Shown here: one piece after another, positions 36,156 to 44,630 of the stretch
Layout of the letters: every line of letters starts with the position of its first letter
Numbering within the stretch: position 1 is the first letter of the stretch
Assembly: GCA_050013275.1 (NCBI GenBank)
Contig: JBEKFO010000001.1
Span: 1 to 64,000 of the forward strand
Direction of reading: 5' to 3'
Origin: Roseiarcus sp050013275
GTDB taxonomy: Bacteria; Pseudomonadota; Alphaproteobacteria; Rhizobiales; Beijerinckiaceae
DNA length: 64,000 bases
Notes under the pieces: model-generated
Databases searched by the model: none
What the model saw: only the letters and a program-made list of their open reading frames with translations
Told to the model about the DNA's origin: nothing
Program-made: the position numbers and the translations under genes

Positions 36156-37037
36156 TTGCGGCTGTTGCCAAAAATCATCGAAGGATTGCGCAGGGCCGCC
36201 GACGCTCTGGAGCTCAAGACGGCGTCGGCTCCAGGCAAGGGACGCGCCGGCGAAAACCTGGTCCTCGACGACTACGTCGCGGGAATGCCGAGCGCCCAAA
36301 ACGCAATCGATGTCCTGCCAGGTTGGAATCTGGCATTACCGCCTCAGGCCAATGTCGTAGCGGGACGTCGCGCCTTCTACCACGATCCTCGGATCCTGTG
36401 GGCGATCGAGCAATTTGGCTCGATCGAAGGACGCAAGATTCTCGAGCTTGGGCCTTTGGAGGCCTCCCACACATGGTTGCTGGAGCAACACGGCCCGAGT
36501 GAAATCCAGGCTATCGAAGCCAACAAGCTCTCCTATCTGCGCTGCCTCGTTGTAAAAGAGCTGCTCGATCTCAAGAAGGCGAAGTTTTATCTCGGCGACT
36601 TTGCCACGTGGCTCACCAATACCGAGCAGCGATACGATTTTATCGTCGCATCGGGGGTGCTGTATCACATGGAGGATCCGATCGGGTTGCTCGAACTCAT
36701 CGCATCCCGGACAGACGCCTTCTACCTCTGGACGCACTACATGAGCGATGGCGCGATGCCGGAGGGCGATCCTCGGCGCGGCGCGATCCTCGGCGCGGCG
36801 GAAATTCAAGATCGGCATGGCGTATCGGTGCGCCTCTACAAGCGCTCGTACTATGGCGCGTGGCGGAGCAAATCCTTTTGCGGCGGAATGCACGATCTGC
36901 ATCGCTGGGTTGAAAAGAGCGACATTGTCGACGTCGTCAAGGCCCTGGGCTTCGACGACGTGCGCGTGGCTCATGACGAGCCAAATCATGAAAATGGTCC
37001 ATCGTTCTCGATTTTTGCGCGGCGGACGAATCGATAG
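36156..37037 (+). CDS. Class I SAM-dependent methyltransferase
   Basis: 293 aa. Rossmann-type methyltransferase: motif I ILELGPLEASHTWLLEQ (about residue 95), acidic end of strand 2 in IQAIEANK, motif II-like FYLGDFATWL, and motif IV-like YDFIVASGVLYHMEDPI. The Leu-Gly-Pro in motif I replaces the usual Gly-x-Gly-x-Gly, a known variant in polysaccharide loci. C-terminal FSIFARRT is the usual last strand. It follows the tandem GT2 by 117 bp; likely methylates a glycan or its precursor. Starts at TTG 36156 in the longest frame; start uncertain. Confidence 0.8.
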   Translation: MRLLPKIIEGLRRAADALELKTASAPGKGRAGENLVLDDYVAGMPSAQNAIDVLPGWNLALPPQANVVAGRRAFYHDPRILWAIEQFGSIEGRKILELGPLEASHTWLLEQHGPSEIQAIEANKLSYLRCLVVKELLDLKKAKFYLGDFATWLTNTEQRYDFIVASGVLYHMEDPIGLLELIASRTDAFYLWTHYMSDGAMPEGDPRRGAILGAAEIQDRHGVSVRLYKRSYYGAWRSKSFCGGMHDLHRWVEKSDIVDVVKALGFDDVRVAHDEPNHENGPSFSIFARRTNR

Positions 37038-37141
37038 TCCAGACGTTCGAGAGCGACGACCTTCTCGTCGCGGGCGCTGGAGCTCCGCTTCCCGCCGGTT
37101 GGCGCGAGATGCTTTCGCCGCCCGCAACGCCTACGGTCGCT

Positions 37142-38020
37142 TCAGCGCGCCTCGCCCTGCTGCGCGACCGCCAGCAGATACCGCCCGTAGCCGCCCTTGC
37201 CCAATTTGATCCCAAGCGCCTCGAGTTGCGAGGCCGATATCCATCCGTTCACGAAAGCGATTTCTTCCGGGCAGGCGATCCGCACGCCCTGGCGTGACTC
37301 CAGCGTGCGCACGAATTCGGCGGCTTCCAGCAGGCTTTCCGGCGTGCCGGTGTCGAGCCAGGCGAAGCCGCGCCCCATTCTCTCCACCGAAAGGGCGCCG
37401 CGCTCGAGATAGATCCTGTTGAGATCGGTGATCTCGAGTTCGCCGCGCGCGGAAGGCTTGAGGCTCGCGGCGATGTCGACGACCGTTTCATCGTAGAAAT
37501 AGAGGCCGGTGACGGCCCAGTTCGATTTCGGCGTCTTCGGCTTCTCCTCGATCGAGACGGCTTTGCCGCCCTGATCGAAGGCGACGACGCCGTAGCGCTC
37601 GGGATCGCCGACACGATAGGCGAAAACGCTCGCCCCTTTCTTGCGAGCGGCGGCCGCGGCCATCATCTGCGGCAAGCTGTGGCCGTAGAAGAGGTTGTCG
37701 CCGAGGATCAGCGCCGAGTTGTCGCCCGCCACGAAATTCGCGCCGATCTGGTAGGCCTGCGCCAACCCGCCGGGATGCGGCTGTTCGGCATAGGTCAGGC
37801 GCAGTCCCCACTCGCCGCCGTCGCCGAGGAGTCGGCGAAAATGGGGCAAATCCATCGGCGTCGAGATCACGAGAATGTCCCGTATCCCCGCCAGCATGAG
37901 CGTGCTGAGGGGATAATAGATCATCGGCTTGTCATAGATCGGCAGCAACTGCTTGGACGTCGCAAGCGTGATCGGATGCAGGCGCGTTCCCGATCCACCC
38001 GCCAGGATTATGCCTTTCAT
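37142..38020 (-). CDS. rmlA: Glucose-1-phosphate thymidylyltransferase (RmlA)
   Basis: 292 aa, normal length. Makes dTDP-glucose from dTTP and glucose-1-phosphate, the first step to dTDP-L-rhamnose. Signature IILAGGSGTRLHP at the N-terminus, QLLPIYDKPMIYYPL, the substrate-binding YAEQPHPGGLAQAY and VSIEEKPKTPKSNWAVTGLY, plus EITDLNRIYLERG. An AAGGA ribosome site 8 nt upstream lies inside the end of the rmlD remnant, so the genes are tightly joined. Last gene of rmlB-rmlC-(rmlD)-rmlA. Confidence 0.96.
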   Translation of the reverse strand: MKGIILAGGSGTRLHPITLATSKQLLPIYDKPMIYYPLSTLMLAGIRDILVISTPMDLPHFRRLLGDGGEWGLRLTYAEQPHPGGLAQAYQIGANFVAGDNSALILGDNLFYGHSLPQMMAAAAARKKGASVFAYRVGDPERYGVVAFDQGGKAVSIEEKPKTPKSNWAVTGLYFYDETVVDIAASLKPSARGELEITDLNRIYLERGALSVERMGRGFAWLDTGTPESLLEAAEFVRTLESRQGVRIACPEEIAFVNGWISASQLEALGIKLGKGGYGRYLLAVAQQGEAR

Positions 38021-38024
38021 CGCG

Positions 38025-38213
38025 TCATCCTTTCGTCTCGGGTTGCAGAGGTCGGGCCACGCAAAACTTCACCGATTCGCGCCAATCGGGACGCGCGACG
38101 GCATAGCGCTCGATCCGCTTGCCGCAGCCCAGTCGTGAATCTGTCGGGCGCCGCGCGCGCTCGCGCAACGACAACGCCGCTTGCCCGCGCGCGCCGGTAA
38201 CGACGACTCTCAT
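38025..38213 (-). pseudogene. rmlD: rmlD remnant with a large in-frame internal deletion
   Basis: A 62-codon open frame. The first 20 residues, MRVVVTGARGQAALSLRERA, are the N-terminus of dTDP-4-dehydrorhamnose reductase (NADPH-binding GxxGQ). The next ~35 residues (RRPTDSRLGCGKRIERYA, VARPDWRESVKFCVARPL) match its C-terminal end (RPxxSRL ... PDWRESL). Roughly 230 residues, including the catalytic YxxxK, are missing. The ATG overlaps the rmlC stop (ATGA at 38210-38213), and rmlA starts 4 bp after the stop, so the operon layout is intact. The join is in a GC-repeat stretch near 38150-38158. It cannot be an active reductase. Confidence 0.85.
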
Positions 38214-38791
38214 CGGCATTCAGCGAAGTCGAAATAAGCGGGAAGCTCGGCCAGCAGCGGGTGGCGGCGGTCTTTCGCCGACAACACCGGGCCCCAGGAC
38301 GGCGCCGGCCAGACGATTCCAAGCGCCGGGTCGTCGAACGCGAGACCGCAATCATGCGCGGTCGAATAGGGCGCGGTGACCTTGTAGAGAACCTCGCTCG
38401 ACGGCTCGAGCGTAATGAAGCCATGCGCGAAGCCTTTGGGCACGAGCAGCTGGCGCCAATTCATCTGCGACAACTCGACCGCCACATGCGCGCCGTAGGT
38501 CGGCGATCCCCGCCGAATGTCGACGGCGACATCGAGGATCCGTCCGCGCGGGCAGCGGATCAGCTTGTCCTGCGCGATCGGGGGGCTTTGGAAATGCAAC
38601 CCTCTCAAAGTGCCGACCCGTTCGGAAAACGAGTGGTTGTCCTGAACGAACTCGAGATCGATCCCGGCGCCGAGAAAAGCGGCGCGACTGTACGTCTCCG
38701 AGAAAAAGCCGCGATCGTCGCCGAAACGCTTCGACTCGATGAGTTTCACCGCCGGGATGGCGGTTGCCGCAATCGTGAAGGCGTCGCTCAC
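38210..38791 (-). CDS. rmlC: dTDP-4-dehydrorhamnose 3,5-epimerase (RmlC)
   Basis: 193 aa. Cupin-type epimerase of the dTDP-rhamnose pathway. Key parts: DDRGFFSETYSRAAF, FVQDNHSFS, VGTLRGLHFQSPP (active-site His), GRILDVAVDIRRGSPTYG, LLVPKGFAHGFITL and VLYKVTAPYS. GTG start at 38791 overlaps the rmlB stop (GTGA), and its own stop overlaps the rmlD remnant ATG. The longer upstream frame to 38881 is inside rmlB and is not used. Confidence 0.95.
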   Translation of the reverse strand: MSDAFTIAATAIPAVKLIESKRFGDDRGFFSETYSRAAFLGAGIDLEFVQDNHSFSERVGTLRGLHFQSPPIAQDKLIRCPRGRILDVAVDIRRGSPTYGAHVAVELSQMNWRQLLVPKGFAHGFITLEPSSEVLYKVTAPYSTAHDCGLAFDDPALGIVWPAPSWGPVLSAKDRRHPLLAELPAYFDFAECR

Positions 38792-39852
38792 GCCGTCGCC
38801 TCCGCCGCGGCGCCAAGCCGCTGGCCGCGATAAACCCCGGAGCGGATTTCGCGCCACCATGTCGGATTGGCGAGATACCATTCGACCGTGCGCCGTAAAC
38901 CGCTGTCGAAAGTCTCCTTCGGCGCCCAGCCAAGTTCGTTTCTGATCTTCGTCGCGTCGATGGCGTAGCGCGCGTCATGGCCGGGGCGATCGACGACGAA
39001 GGTGATCAGGCGCGCGTGCGGTCCCTCTGGATCGGGCCGCAATTCGTCGAGAATCGCGCAAATCCGCTCGACGACCTTCACATTCGGCCAGTCGTTGTTT
39101 CCGCCAATATTGTACGTTTCGCCAATCGTCCCGCGAGTGGCGACCGACAGCAGCGCGTCGGCGTGATCGTCGACGTAGAGCCAATCGCGCACATTCGCGC
39201 CGTCGCCGTAGACCGGCAGCGGCTTGCCTTCGAGCGCATTGAGGATCATCAGCGGAATGAGCTTTTCAGGAAAATGATAGGGGCCGTAGTTGTTCGAGCA
39301 ATTGGTGACGACGACCGGCAATCCATAGGTATGGCCCCAAGCGCGCACGAGATGGTCGGAACTGGCCTTCGAGGCCGAATAGGGCGAGTTCGGCGCATAA
39401 GGCGTGCGCTCGTGGAAATAGCCCTCGGCGCCCAGCGATCCGTAGACTTCGTCGGTCGAGACGTGGTGAAAGCGGAATGCGCGCTTGCGAGCTTCCGGCA
39501 GGCCGCGAAAGAAGCGCAACGCCTCCTGGAGAAGGCGGTAGGTGCCGACGATGTTCGTCTCGATGAACGCGCCCGGCCCGTCGATCGACCGGTCGACGTG
39601 GCTCTCCGCCGCGAGGTGCATCACAACATCGGGATCGAATCGCTTGAGAACCGCACGCACTGAGGCCGAATCGGCAATGTCGACCTTTTCGAACGCGAAG
39701 CGCGCATCGCTGGAGACCGGCGCAAGCGAGGCCAGGTTTCCCGCATAAGTGAGCTTGTCGACGACGCAAACGGAATGTTCGGTCTGCGTAATGATCTTGC
39801 GGACGACTGCCGACCCGATGAAACCCGCCCCGCCGGTGACAACGAATTTCAC
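38788..39852 (-). CDS. rmlB: dTDP-glucose 4,6-dehydratase (RmlB)
   Basis: 354 aa. NAD-dependent SDR enzyme that makes dTDP-4-keto-6-deoxyglucose. Rossmann motif VVTGGAGFIGSAVVRK, MHLAAESHVDRSIDGP, STDEVYGSLG, catalytic PYSASKASSDHLVRAW (YxxxK), NCSNNYGPYHFPEKLIP and RDWLYVDDHADAL are all present. Start: GTG at 39852 with AGAAGG 8 nt upstream; a further GTG at 39867 overlaps that ribosome site and is less likely. First gene of the rml operon. Confidence 0.96.
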   Translation of the reverse strand: MKFVVTGGAGFIGSAVVRKIITQTEHSVCVVDKLTYAGNLASLAPVSSDARFAFEKVDIADSASVRAVLKRFDPDVVMHLAAESHVDRSIDGPGAFIETNIVGTYRLLQEALRFFRGLPEARKRAFRFHHVSTDEVYGSLGAEGYFHERTPYAPNSPYSASKASSDHLVRAWGHTYGLPVVVTNCSNNYGPYHFPEKLIPLMILNALEGKPLPVYGDGANVRDWLYVDDHADALLSVATRGTIGETYNIGGNNDWPNVKVVERICAILDELRPDPEGPHARLITFVVDRPGHDARYAIDATKIRNELGWAPKETFDSGLRRTVEWYLANPTWWREIRSGVYRGQRLGAAAEATA

Positions 39853-39926
39853 GACGCGCCTTCTCACTCACTCAGCACTGTTTGCGGTTCTGGCAAGCAT
39901 ATCGAACGGCCCCCACTGCGTAAACC

Positions 39927-40694
39927 TCAGGCGCGCTCCGCCGCTCCTTTGCTCTGTGAGAGAAAGTCCCTTTTGTCGCCTTCGAGGACCAACAGACCCT
40001 TGTCGTCGCCGTGGCTCGCGTGGCGAAGCGGACGCGCCGCATGCTCGAGGTTGCCGATACGATCGACGTCGAGGGCGACGCGGCGCACAAAAATCGCGAG
40101 CCAGCCGACGAGCAGCGCACCACAGACCACCTCGAAGACGGCGAGGCTGCCGATCTGAACGGAGGCAAGCTCGATGTGGGCAAGTTGGAAGAAGCCGACC
40201 CAAACGCCAATGAAAATCCGCCCCTCGGTCGCGCCGAGCCCGCCCATGCCGATGATTTGCACGCCATCGACGACGGTTCGCATCAGCGCATAAACCGTAT
40301 GGACCAAATACGCGACGAGGAGCATCAGCGCTACGTCGAAGGTCAGATAGGGCGACAGGCCCAAGGCGAGAATTAGCATAGTGAACGAGAGGACGTCGCT
40401 AGCGCGGTCGAGGAGGAAGCCGACCCGGTGGCGCTCGATGCGCCGATGACGCGCCAGCGCGCCATCAAACGAATCGCCGAACCAGTTGGCGATCAGGCCA
40501 AGGTAAAACGGGAGGAGAAACCATCCCGAAAAGCGACAGGCGATAAGCGCCAAACCGGCGCCCAGCGCGCCAAGGAACGCGACTGCGGTCAGATGATCCG
40601 GGATTACATAGCGTGGAAGGCGGCCAACAAAAACTCTAATGCAGTACTGCTCTGGCCAACCGAGAACGCCAAGATGCTGCCGACGAGTCGTCAT
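39927..40694 (-). CDS. CDP-alcohol phosphatidyltransferase family membrane protein
   Basis: 255 aa with about six membrane spans. The catalytic motif is seen as GDSFDGALARHRR followed by GFLLDRASD, giving DxxDGxxAR-x9-GxxxDxxxD, the metal-binding signature of this family; the alcohol substrate cannot be read from it. The N-terminal VLGWPEQYCIRVFVGRLPRYVIPDHLT precedes the first span, and the C-terminal 50 residues are hydrophilic. On the minus strand upstream of rmlB, about 75 bp from it, so possibly co-transcribed. It may make a phospholipid or a lipid anchor; the link to the glycan locus is by position only. Confidence 0.85.
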   Translation of the reverse strand: MTTRRQHLGVLGWPEQYCIRVFVGRLPRYVIPDHLTAVAFLGALGAGLALIACRFSGWFLLPFYLGLIANWFGDSFDGALARHRRIERHRVGFLLDRASDVLSFTMLILALGLSPYLTFDVALMLLVAYLVHTVYALMRTVVDGVQIIGMGGLGATEGRIFIGVWVGFFQLAHIELASVQIGSLAVFEVVCGALLVGWLAIFVRRVALDVDRIGNLEHAARPLRHASHGDDKGLLVLEGDKRDFLSQSKGAAERA

Positions 40695-41164
40695 ACGCCC
40701 AACCCCCTCTCGGCCCTAGCGAAATCAAAATGATTATCTCGCGGCCGTCGCCCCAGTGCGACCGCGCGACAAACTCGATATTGCAATGCGACAGACTCTA
40801 ACTGGCGCCATTCACACCCGCAACCCGTGCGAGGTCCACGTAGTGCAAGTCGCTAACCAGTCCGGTTTCCTAACGTTGTTATCGGCTGCGGCGTCGACAA
40901 AATCGACGCTTCAGCTATCCCTGCGGCAATTCGCCGCATTAAATGAATCGATCGATAACCACAAGGCAACGAACCCGCGATTGCAGTGGCGCGGCGCCGC
41001 AATGATTTCAGTTGCGTTGCTACGCTCGCTCGCGCGCTTCGGCAAAGTAATTTCGACGCGGCCTTCCGTTATTTGTAATCGCGATATTAATAATAGGCGT
41101 CGCCCGTCGATCGCGAAGGGCGTCCGCGGGCGTGCACGGGCTCGCCGCTCGTCGCTCGCCGAGC
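40695..41164. other. Intergenic region, no gene seen (470 bp)
   Basis: Between the CDP-alcohol transferase start and the stop of the radical SAM gene, both on the minus strand. Somewhat richer in A+T than the genes around it. Frames present are not protein-like. It should contain the promoter of the transferase gene; I see no structured RNA. Confidence 0.45.
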
Positions 41165-42928
41165 TCACACGGACTCGTCTCTGCGCGCCCGCAATTCCTG
41201 ACGGCGCTTGGCGTAAGGCGTGCTGCGGGCCTGGGTCTCCTTGATCAGCGGATCGATCGTTCCGCTCGCCGGCGTTATCGCTTCGTCGCAATAGGGATAT
41301 TGGTCCTGTTTTTCCCAGGCGCGCCAAGCCCGCGCCAGACTGAGACGAAGCCGCGCGTAGGTCGTTACGTATCGCGCGGCCATGCGCGCGAGGCGCCAAC
41401 CGTAACGCGGATAAAAGACGAGGGGATTTTCACGCTTCATGCCGAATCGCCGCTGTTTGCGTCGGACGATGCGAACGAGGCCGAATTCGGAAAACGCCAC
41501 GCGCTCCAGCCGGGGGCCCTCGCGATAGGCGAGCAATTGATAGAGGGTGGTGAAGCGCATGCCGCTCTTTAGCGCCACCATGCGCTTGAAGATCTTGTCG
41601 ATGTGCTCGAACGAATAGAACGAGCGGTGCGCCTCGACATAGGCGTCCTCCCAGTCCTTATCGCTCATCAAGGGATGATGGGTCACACGGTGGCTGAGAT
41701 CGTATTTGTTGAGGTCCGGGTCCATCCAAACGCCCGCCGCGCGCATCGTCTTGTGATCTTCACTGCCGGGCAGCGGGGTCAAATAATTCAGATAAATCAG
41801 ATCGATCGGCAGTTCGCGCTTCAAAATCTCGATGTCGCGCAGGATCGAAGCCTTGGTGTCGCCGGGAAAGCCGACGATATAGCCGCAGACGACGACGACG
41901 GCGTGCCGTTTCCAGGCCAGCAACATCTCGCGATATTCCTCGATCCGGTTCTGCCGCTTGTTGACGCTTTCCAGATTGTCCGGGTTGATGCTTTCGAGCC
42001 CAATGAAGATCAGATGGGCGCCGGCGCGGAACATCTTGTCGATGAAGCCGGGAATGCGATGCGCCATGGTGTCGACCTGGATGATCATCCGCACCCAGAA
42101 ACCCTCACGCTCGCGCAGTTCGATCAGCCGGTCGGCGTACGCTTCCCAATTGCGGTTGCGCGCGAAATTGTCGTCGGTGAGAAAGAAGCGGCAGACGCCG
42201 TTGACGGCGTTGGCCCGCACGATCGCTTCGAGATCGTCGGCGGTGCGAAAGCGACTCTTGCGCCCCTGCACATTGATGATGGTGCAGAACGAACATTCGA
42301 ACGGACAGCCGCGGCCGAGATCGAAGCTCGACCAATGGGTCAGGTAGCGGCGCACGACCGCGCCGTCGAGCACGGGGACCGGGGCGTCGCGCAAATCCGG
42401 CAGATCGGCGAGATGATTGTAAAGCGGGCGCAGCGCTCCGGCAAAGCCGTCGCGCATGACTTCGTCGAAGCGACGCGCCTCGGCCTCGCCGGCGAATAGG
42501 CTGACGCCGAGCTCGCGCGCGAGCGCCAGTTCCGGCGCGTCTTCGCCGAGCATGGCGATGCAGCCCGACACGTGAAAGCCGCCGACGCAGACCGGAACGC
42601 CGGCTCTTCTGAGCGGCCGGGCGATATCCATCGCGCGCGGGAATTGGTTGGTTTGAACGCCGACCAGACAGACCATCACCCGTCTGGCGCCGTCCGCGGC
42701 GCGCGCGATGATCGCGTCGACGTCGACCTTGGCGTTGGCCTCGTCGATCGCATGGCCGATCACCTCGACGTCCGGACCCAGCGCGCGCCGGGCGACGGCG
42801 TCGTCCAAGATGCCGGAGAGACAGGCGAGCGAATTGGACGGAATGATCGAGCGCAACCATTGGATGGGGTAGCCGTCTTCGTCGTAGCGCGTCGGCCGGA
42901 TCAGATAGACCTCGAAGGTTCGCGCCAT
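41165..42928 (-). CDS. B12-binding-domain radical SAM protein
   Basis: 587 aa from MARTFEVYLIRP. The first ~170 residues form a cobalamin-binding-like Rossmann region (VMVCLVGVQTNQFPRAMDIA, VPVCVGGFHVSG). The radical SAM cluster motif is RGCPFECSFCTI (CxxxCxxC) near residue 215, with the usual downstream FFLTDDNFARN, FIGLESINPDNLESVNKRQ and CGYIVGFPGDTKASI. The C-terminal third (RRKQRRFGMKRENPLVFYPR) is basic. These enzymes often do difficult methylations or rearrangements, as in hopanoid or cofactor synthesis. The substrate cannot be told. The longer frame to 42976 adds residues without similarity to the family. Confidence 0.85.
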   Translation of the reverse strand: MARTFEVYLIRPTRYDEDGYPIQWLRSIIPSNSLACLSGILDDAVARRALGPDVEVIGHAIDEANAKVDVDAIIARAADGARRVMVCLVGVQTNQFPRAMDIARPLRRAGVPVCVGGFHVSGCIAMLGEDAPELALARELGVSLFAGEAEARRFDEVMRDGFAGALRPLYNHLADLPDLRDAPVPVLDGAVVRRYLTHWSSFDLGRGCPFECSFCTIINVQGRKSRFRTADDLEAIVRANAVNGVCRFFLTDDNFARNRNWEAYADRLIELREREGFWVRMIIQVDTMAHRIPGFIDKMFRAGAHLIFIGLESINPDNLESVNKRQNRIEEYREMLLAWKRHAVVVVCGYIVGFPGDTKASILRDIEILKRELPIDLIYLNYLTPLPGSEDHKTMRAAGVWMDPDLNKYDLSHRVTHHPLMSDKDWEDAYVEAHRSFYSFEHIDKIFKRMVALKSGMRFTTLYQLLAYREGPRLERVAFSEFGLVRIVRRKQRRFGMKRENPLVFYPRYGWRLARMAARYVTTYARLRLSLARAWRAWEKQDQYPYCDEAITPASGTIDPLIKETQARSTPYAKRRQELRARRDESV

Positions 42929-43369
42929 CGCCTTTGCCCCCAACTCGCCGGCGTCTGTTCTCTCGAGTGAAGGCAAAATGACCGCGTCGACCCCGCGCCC
43001 GCGGCTTCGCCTCGACGGTTGCAGGCGAACGACCGAGCCTCGTCGACTGCGCGTCTGCTTCCGGCTCGCGACCGGCCCGAACGCTCGCCACCCGCCCGGA
43101 ACGCGCGTCGGAGCCAGTCGGCGCGAGCCCGATCAAGAGTAGCCGCCAACTTTTCCACGATCAAGACGAACATTTCCCGCGCCTCTCGGCGGCGCTCGCG
43201 ACAACCGTGCGTCTTAGCCAATCGGAGCAACGGGCGCTGGCTGAAGTTCGGCGGCTCCAAGAGTGTGGCCCTCGCGCCACGTCCTCGATTGTTTGCCCCT
43301 TGCGGGTCGGCGGCGGGTAGCCGGTGGGGCGCCGAACTGGTATACCGCGCTCGCGGTGGGGATCAGCCG
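42929..43369. other. Divergent promoter region, no gene seen (441 bp)
   Basis: Between the radical SAM gene (minus) and the Wza-like gene (plus). The plus-strand frame of the Wza gene is open back to 43019, but that part is arginine/serine-rich and lacks any signal sequence, so it is not taken as coding. No clear promoter motif seen. Confidence 0.45.
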
Positions 43370-44557
43370 ATGAAGCGAAGCAGCCGGATGGGGCGCGGGC
43401 TGGGATTTTGCCTGGCTGCGATGGCGGGGCTGTGCGGCTGCGCGTCGTTGCCGAACTCCGGGCCGAGCGCCGGCGACGTTGCGCAGCAGGCGGCGGTCGA
43501 CTCGGTTCAGCGTTATGAATTCGTGGACCTCGATCCTTCGGTGGTCGAGCGGGTCAATCAGGGCAGCGCCGACAGTCTGGTCGCGCATTTCGGCGATTAC
43601 CGCCGGACCGCCGAGCCGGTCATCGGCGTCGGCGACGTGGTGTCGGTGACGATCTGGGAAGCGAGCGCGGGCGGTCTGTTTTCGGCGCCCATGATCAGCG
43701 ACAAGATGAGCGCCGGCTCCAACAGCGCGACGATCCCCGAACAAGTGGTCGGCCGCGACGGCGCAATCACGGTTCCCTACGCCGGCCGCGTGCACGTGGC
43801 CGGGCGCACCGCGCGCGCCGTCCAGGGCGACATCGAGGCCGCGCTGCAAGGCAAGGCGATCCAGCCCCAGGTCCTGGTCAACGTGACGCACGCGATCAGC
43901 AACACGGTGACGGTGGGGGGCGAAGTCGCCGCCGGCGCGCGGGTCCCGCTGTCGGTCAGAGGCGATCGGCTGCTGGACGTGATCGCGGCCGCCGGCGGGG
44001 TGCGCGCGCCGGTCAACGAAACCTACGTCGAATTGTCGCGCGGCGCGAAGACCTCGCGCGTGCCGCTGAGCCGGGTCATCGCCAATCCGCGAGAGAACAT
44101 CTACCTTCAGCCGAACGACGTGGTGACGCTGGTGCGCGACCCGCAGACCTTCATCGCCTACGGCGCGACCGGCCGCAACGCCGAAATCCCGTTCGACGCC
44201 GACGGCATCAATCTGGCGCAGGCGCTCGCCAAGGCGGGCGGGCTGGACGACAACCGCTCCGATCCGCAGGGCGTTTTCATTTTCCGTTACGAACCCGAGC
44301 CGATCGCGCGCGCCATCCGGCCGGACAGCCCGCTCCTCGTTCCCGGACGTCCGATGCCGATCGTCTACCGGCTGAACCTCAGCGATCCCAACAGCCTGTT
44401 CGTCGAGCAGAACTTCCGCATCGCCAGCCGGGATTTGATCTTCGTCTCCAACGCGCCGTTCACCGAGGTCGAGAAGGTCATGGGCGTGATCAACGGCGGG
44501 CTGTCGACCGCCAGTTCGCTCGCCACCGTCACCAACGCCGCCAGCACAATCAAGTGA
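43370..44557 (+). CDS. wza: Wza/KpsD-type outer-membrane polysaccharide export lipoprotein
   Basis: 395 aa. A lipoprotein signal peptide ends in the lipobox LCGC (AAMAGLCGCASLPNSG). It is followed by a Poly_export domain (YRRTAEPVIGVGDVVSVTIWE, QVVGRDGAITVPYAGRVHV) and SLBB-like regions (VTVGGEVAAGARVPLSVRGD, YVELSRGAK, YLQPNDVVTLVRDPQTFIAYGATG, GINLAQALAKAGGLDD). It should form the octameric export channel across the outer membrane. The ATG at 43370 has GGTGGGGA upstream and starts a proper signal peptide. It is the only such channel gene in the window, so it could serve both export systems. Confidence 0.93.
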   Translation: MKRSSRMGRGLGFCLAAMAGLCGCASLPNSGPSAGDVAQQAAVDSVQRYEFVDLDPSVVERVNQGSADSLVAHFGDYRRTAEPVIGVGDVVSVTIWEASAGGLFSAPMISDKMSAGSNSATIPEQVVGRDGAITVPYAGRVHVAGRTARAVQGDIEAALQGKAIQPQVLVNVTHAISNTVTVGGEVAAGARVPLSVRGDRLLDVIAAAGGVRAPVNETYVELSRGAKTSRVPLSRVIANPRENIYLQPNDVVTLVRDPQTFIAYGATGRNAEIPFDADGINLAQALAKAGGLDDNRSDPQGVFIFRYEPEPIARAIRPDSPLLVPGRPMPIVYRLNLSDPNSLFVEQNFRIASRDLIFVSNAPFTEVEKVMGVINGGLSTASSLATVTNAASTIK

Positions 44558-44630
44558 CGCCGCGCCGAGATCGGACGCTCGTCGCGCCGCTCGCTCTTCC
44601 AAGCCTCGCCGATCGGCGCAGGGCGCAACG

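Noticed and set aside
43019..43369. N-terminal extension of the Wza-like gene
   Set aside because: Would bury the lipoprotein signal peptide; the ATG at 43370 has a good ribosome site.
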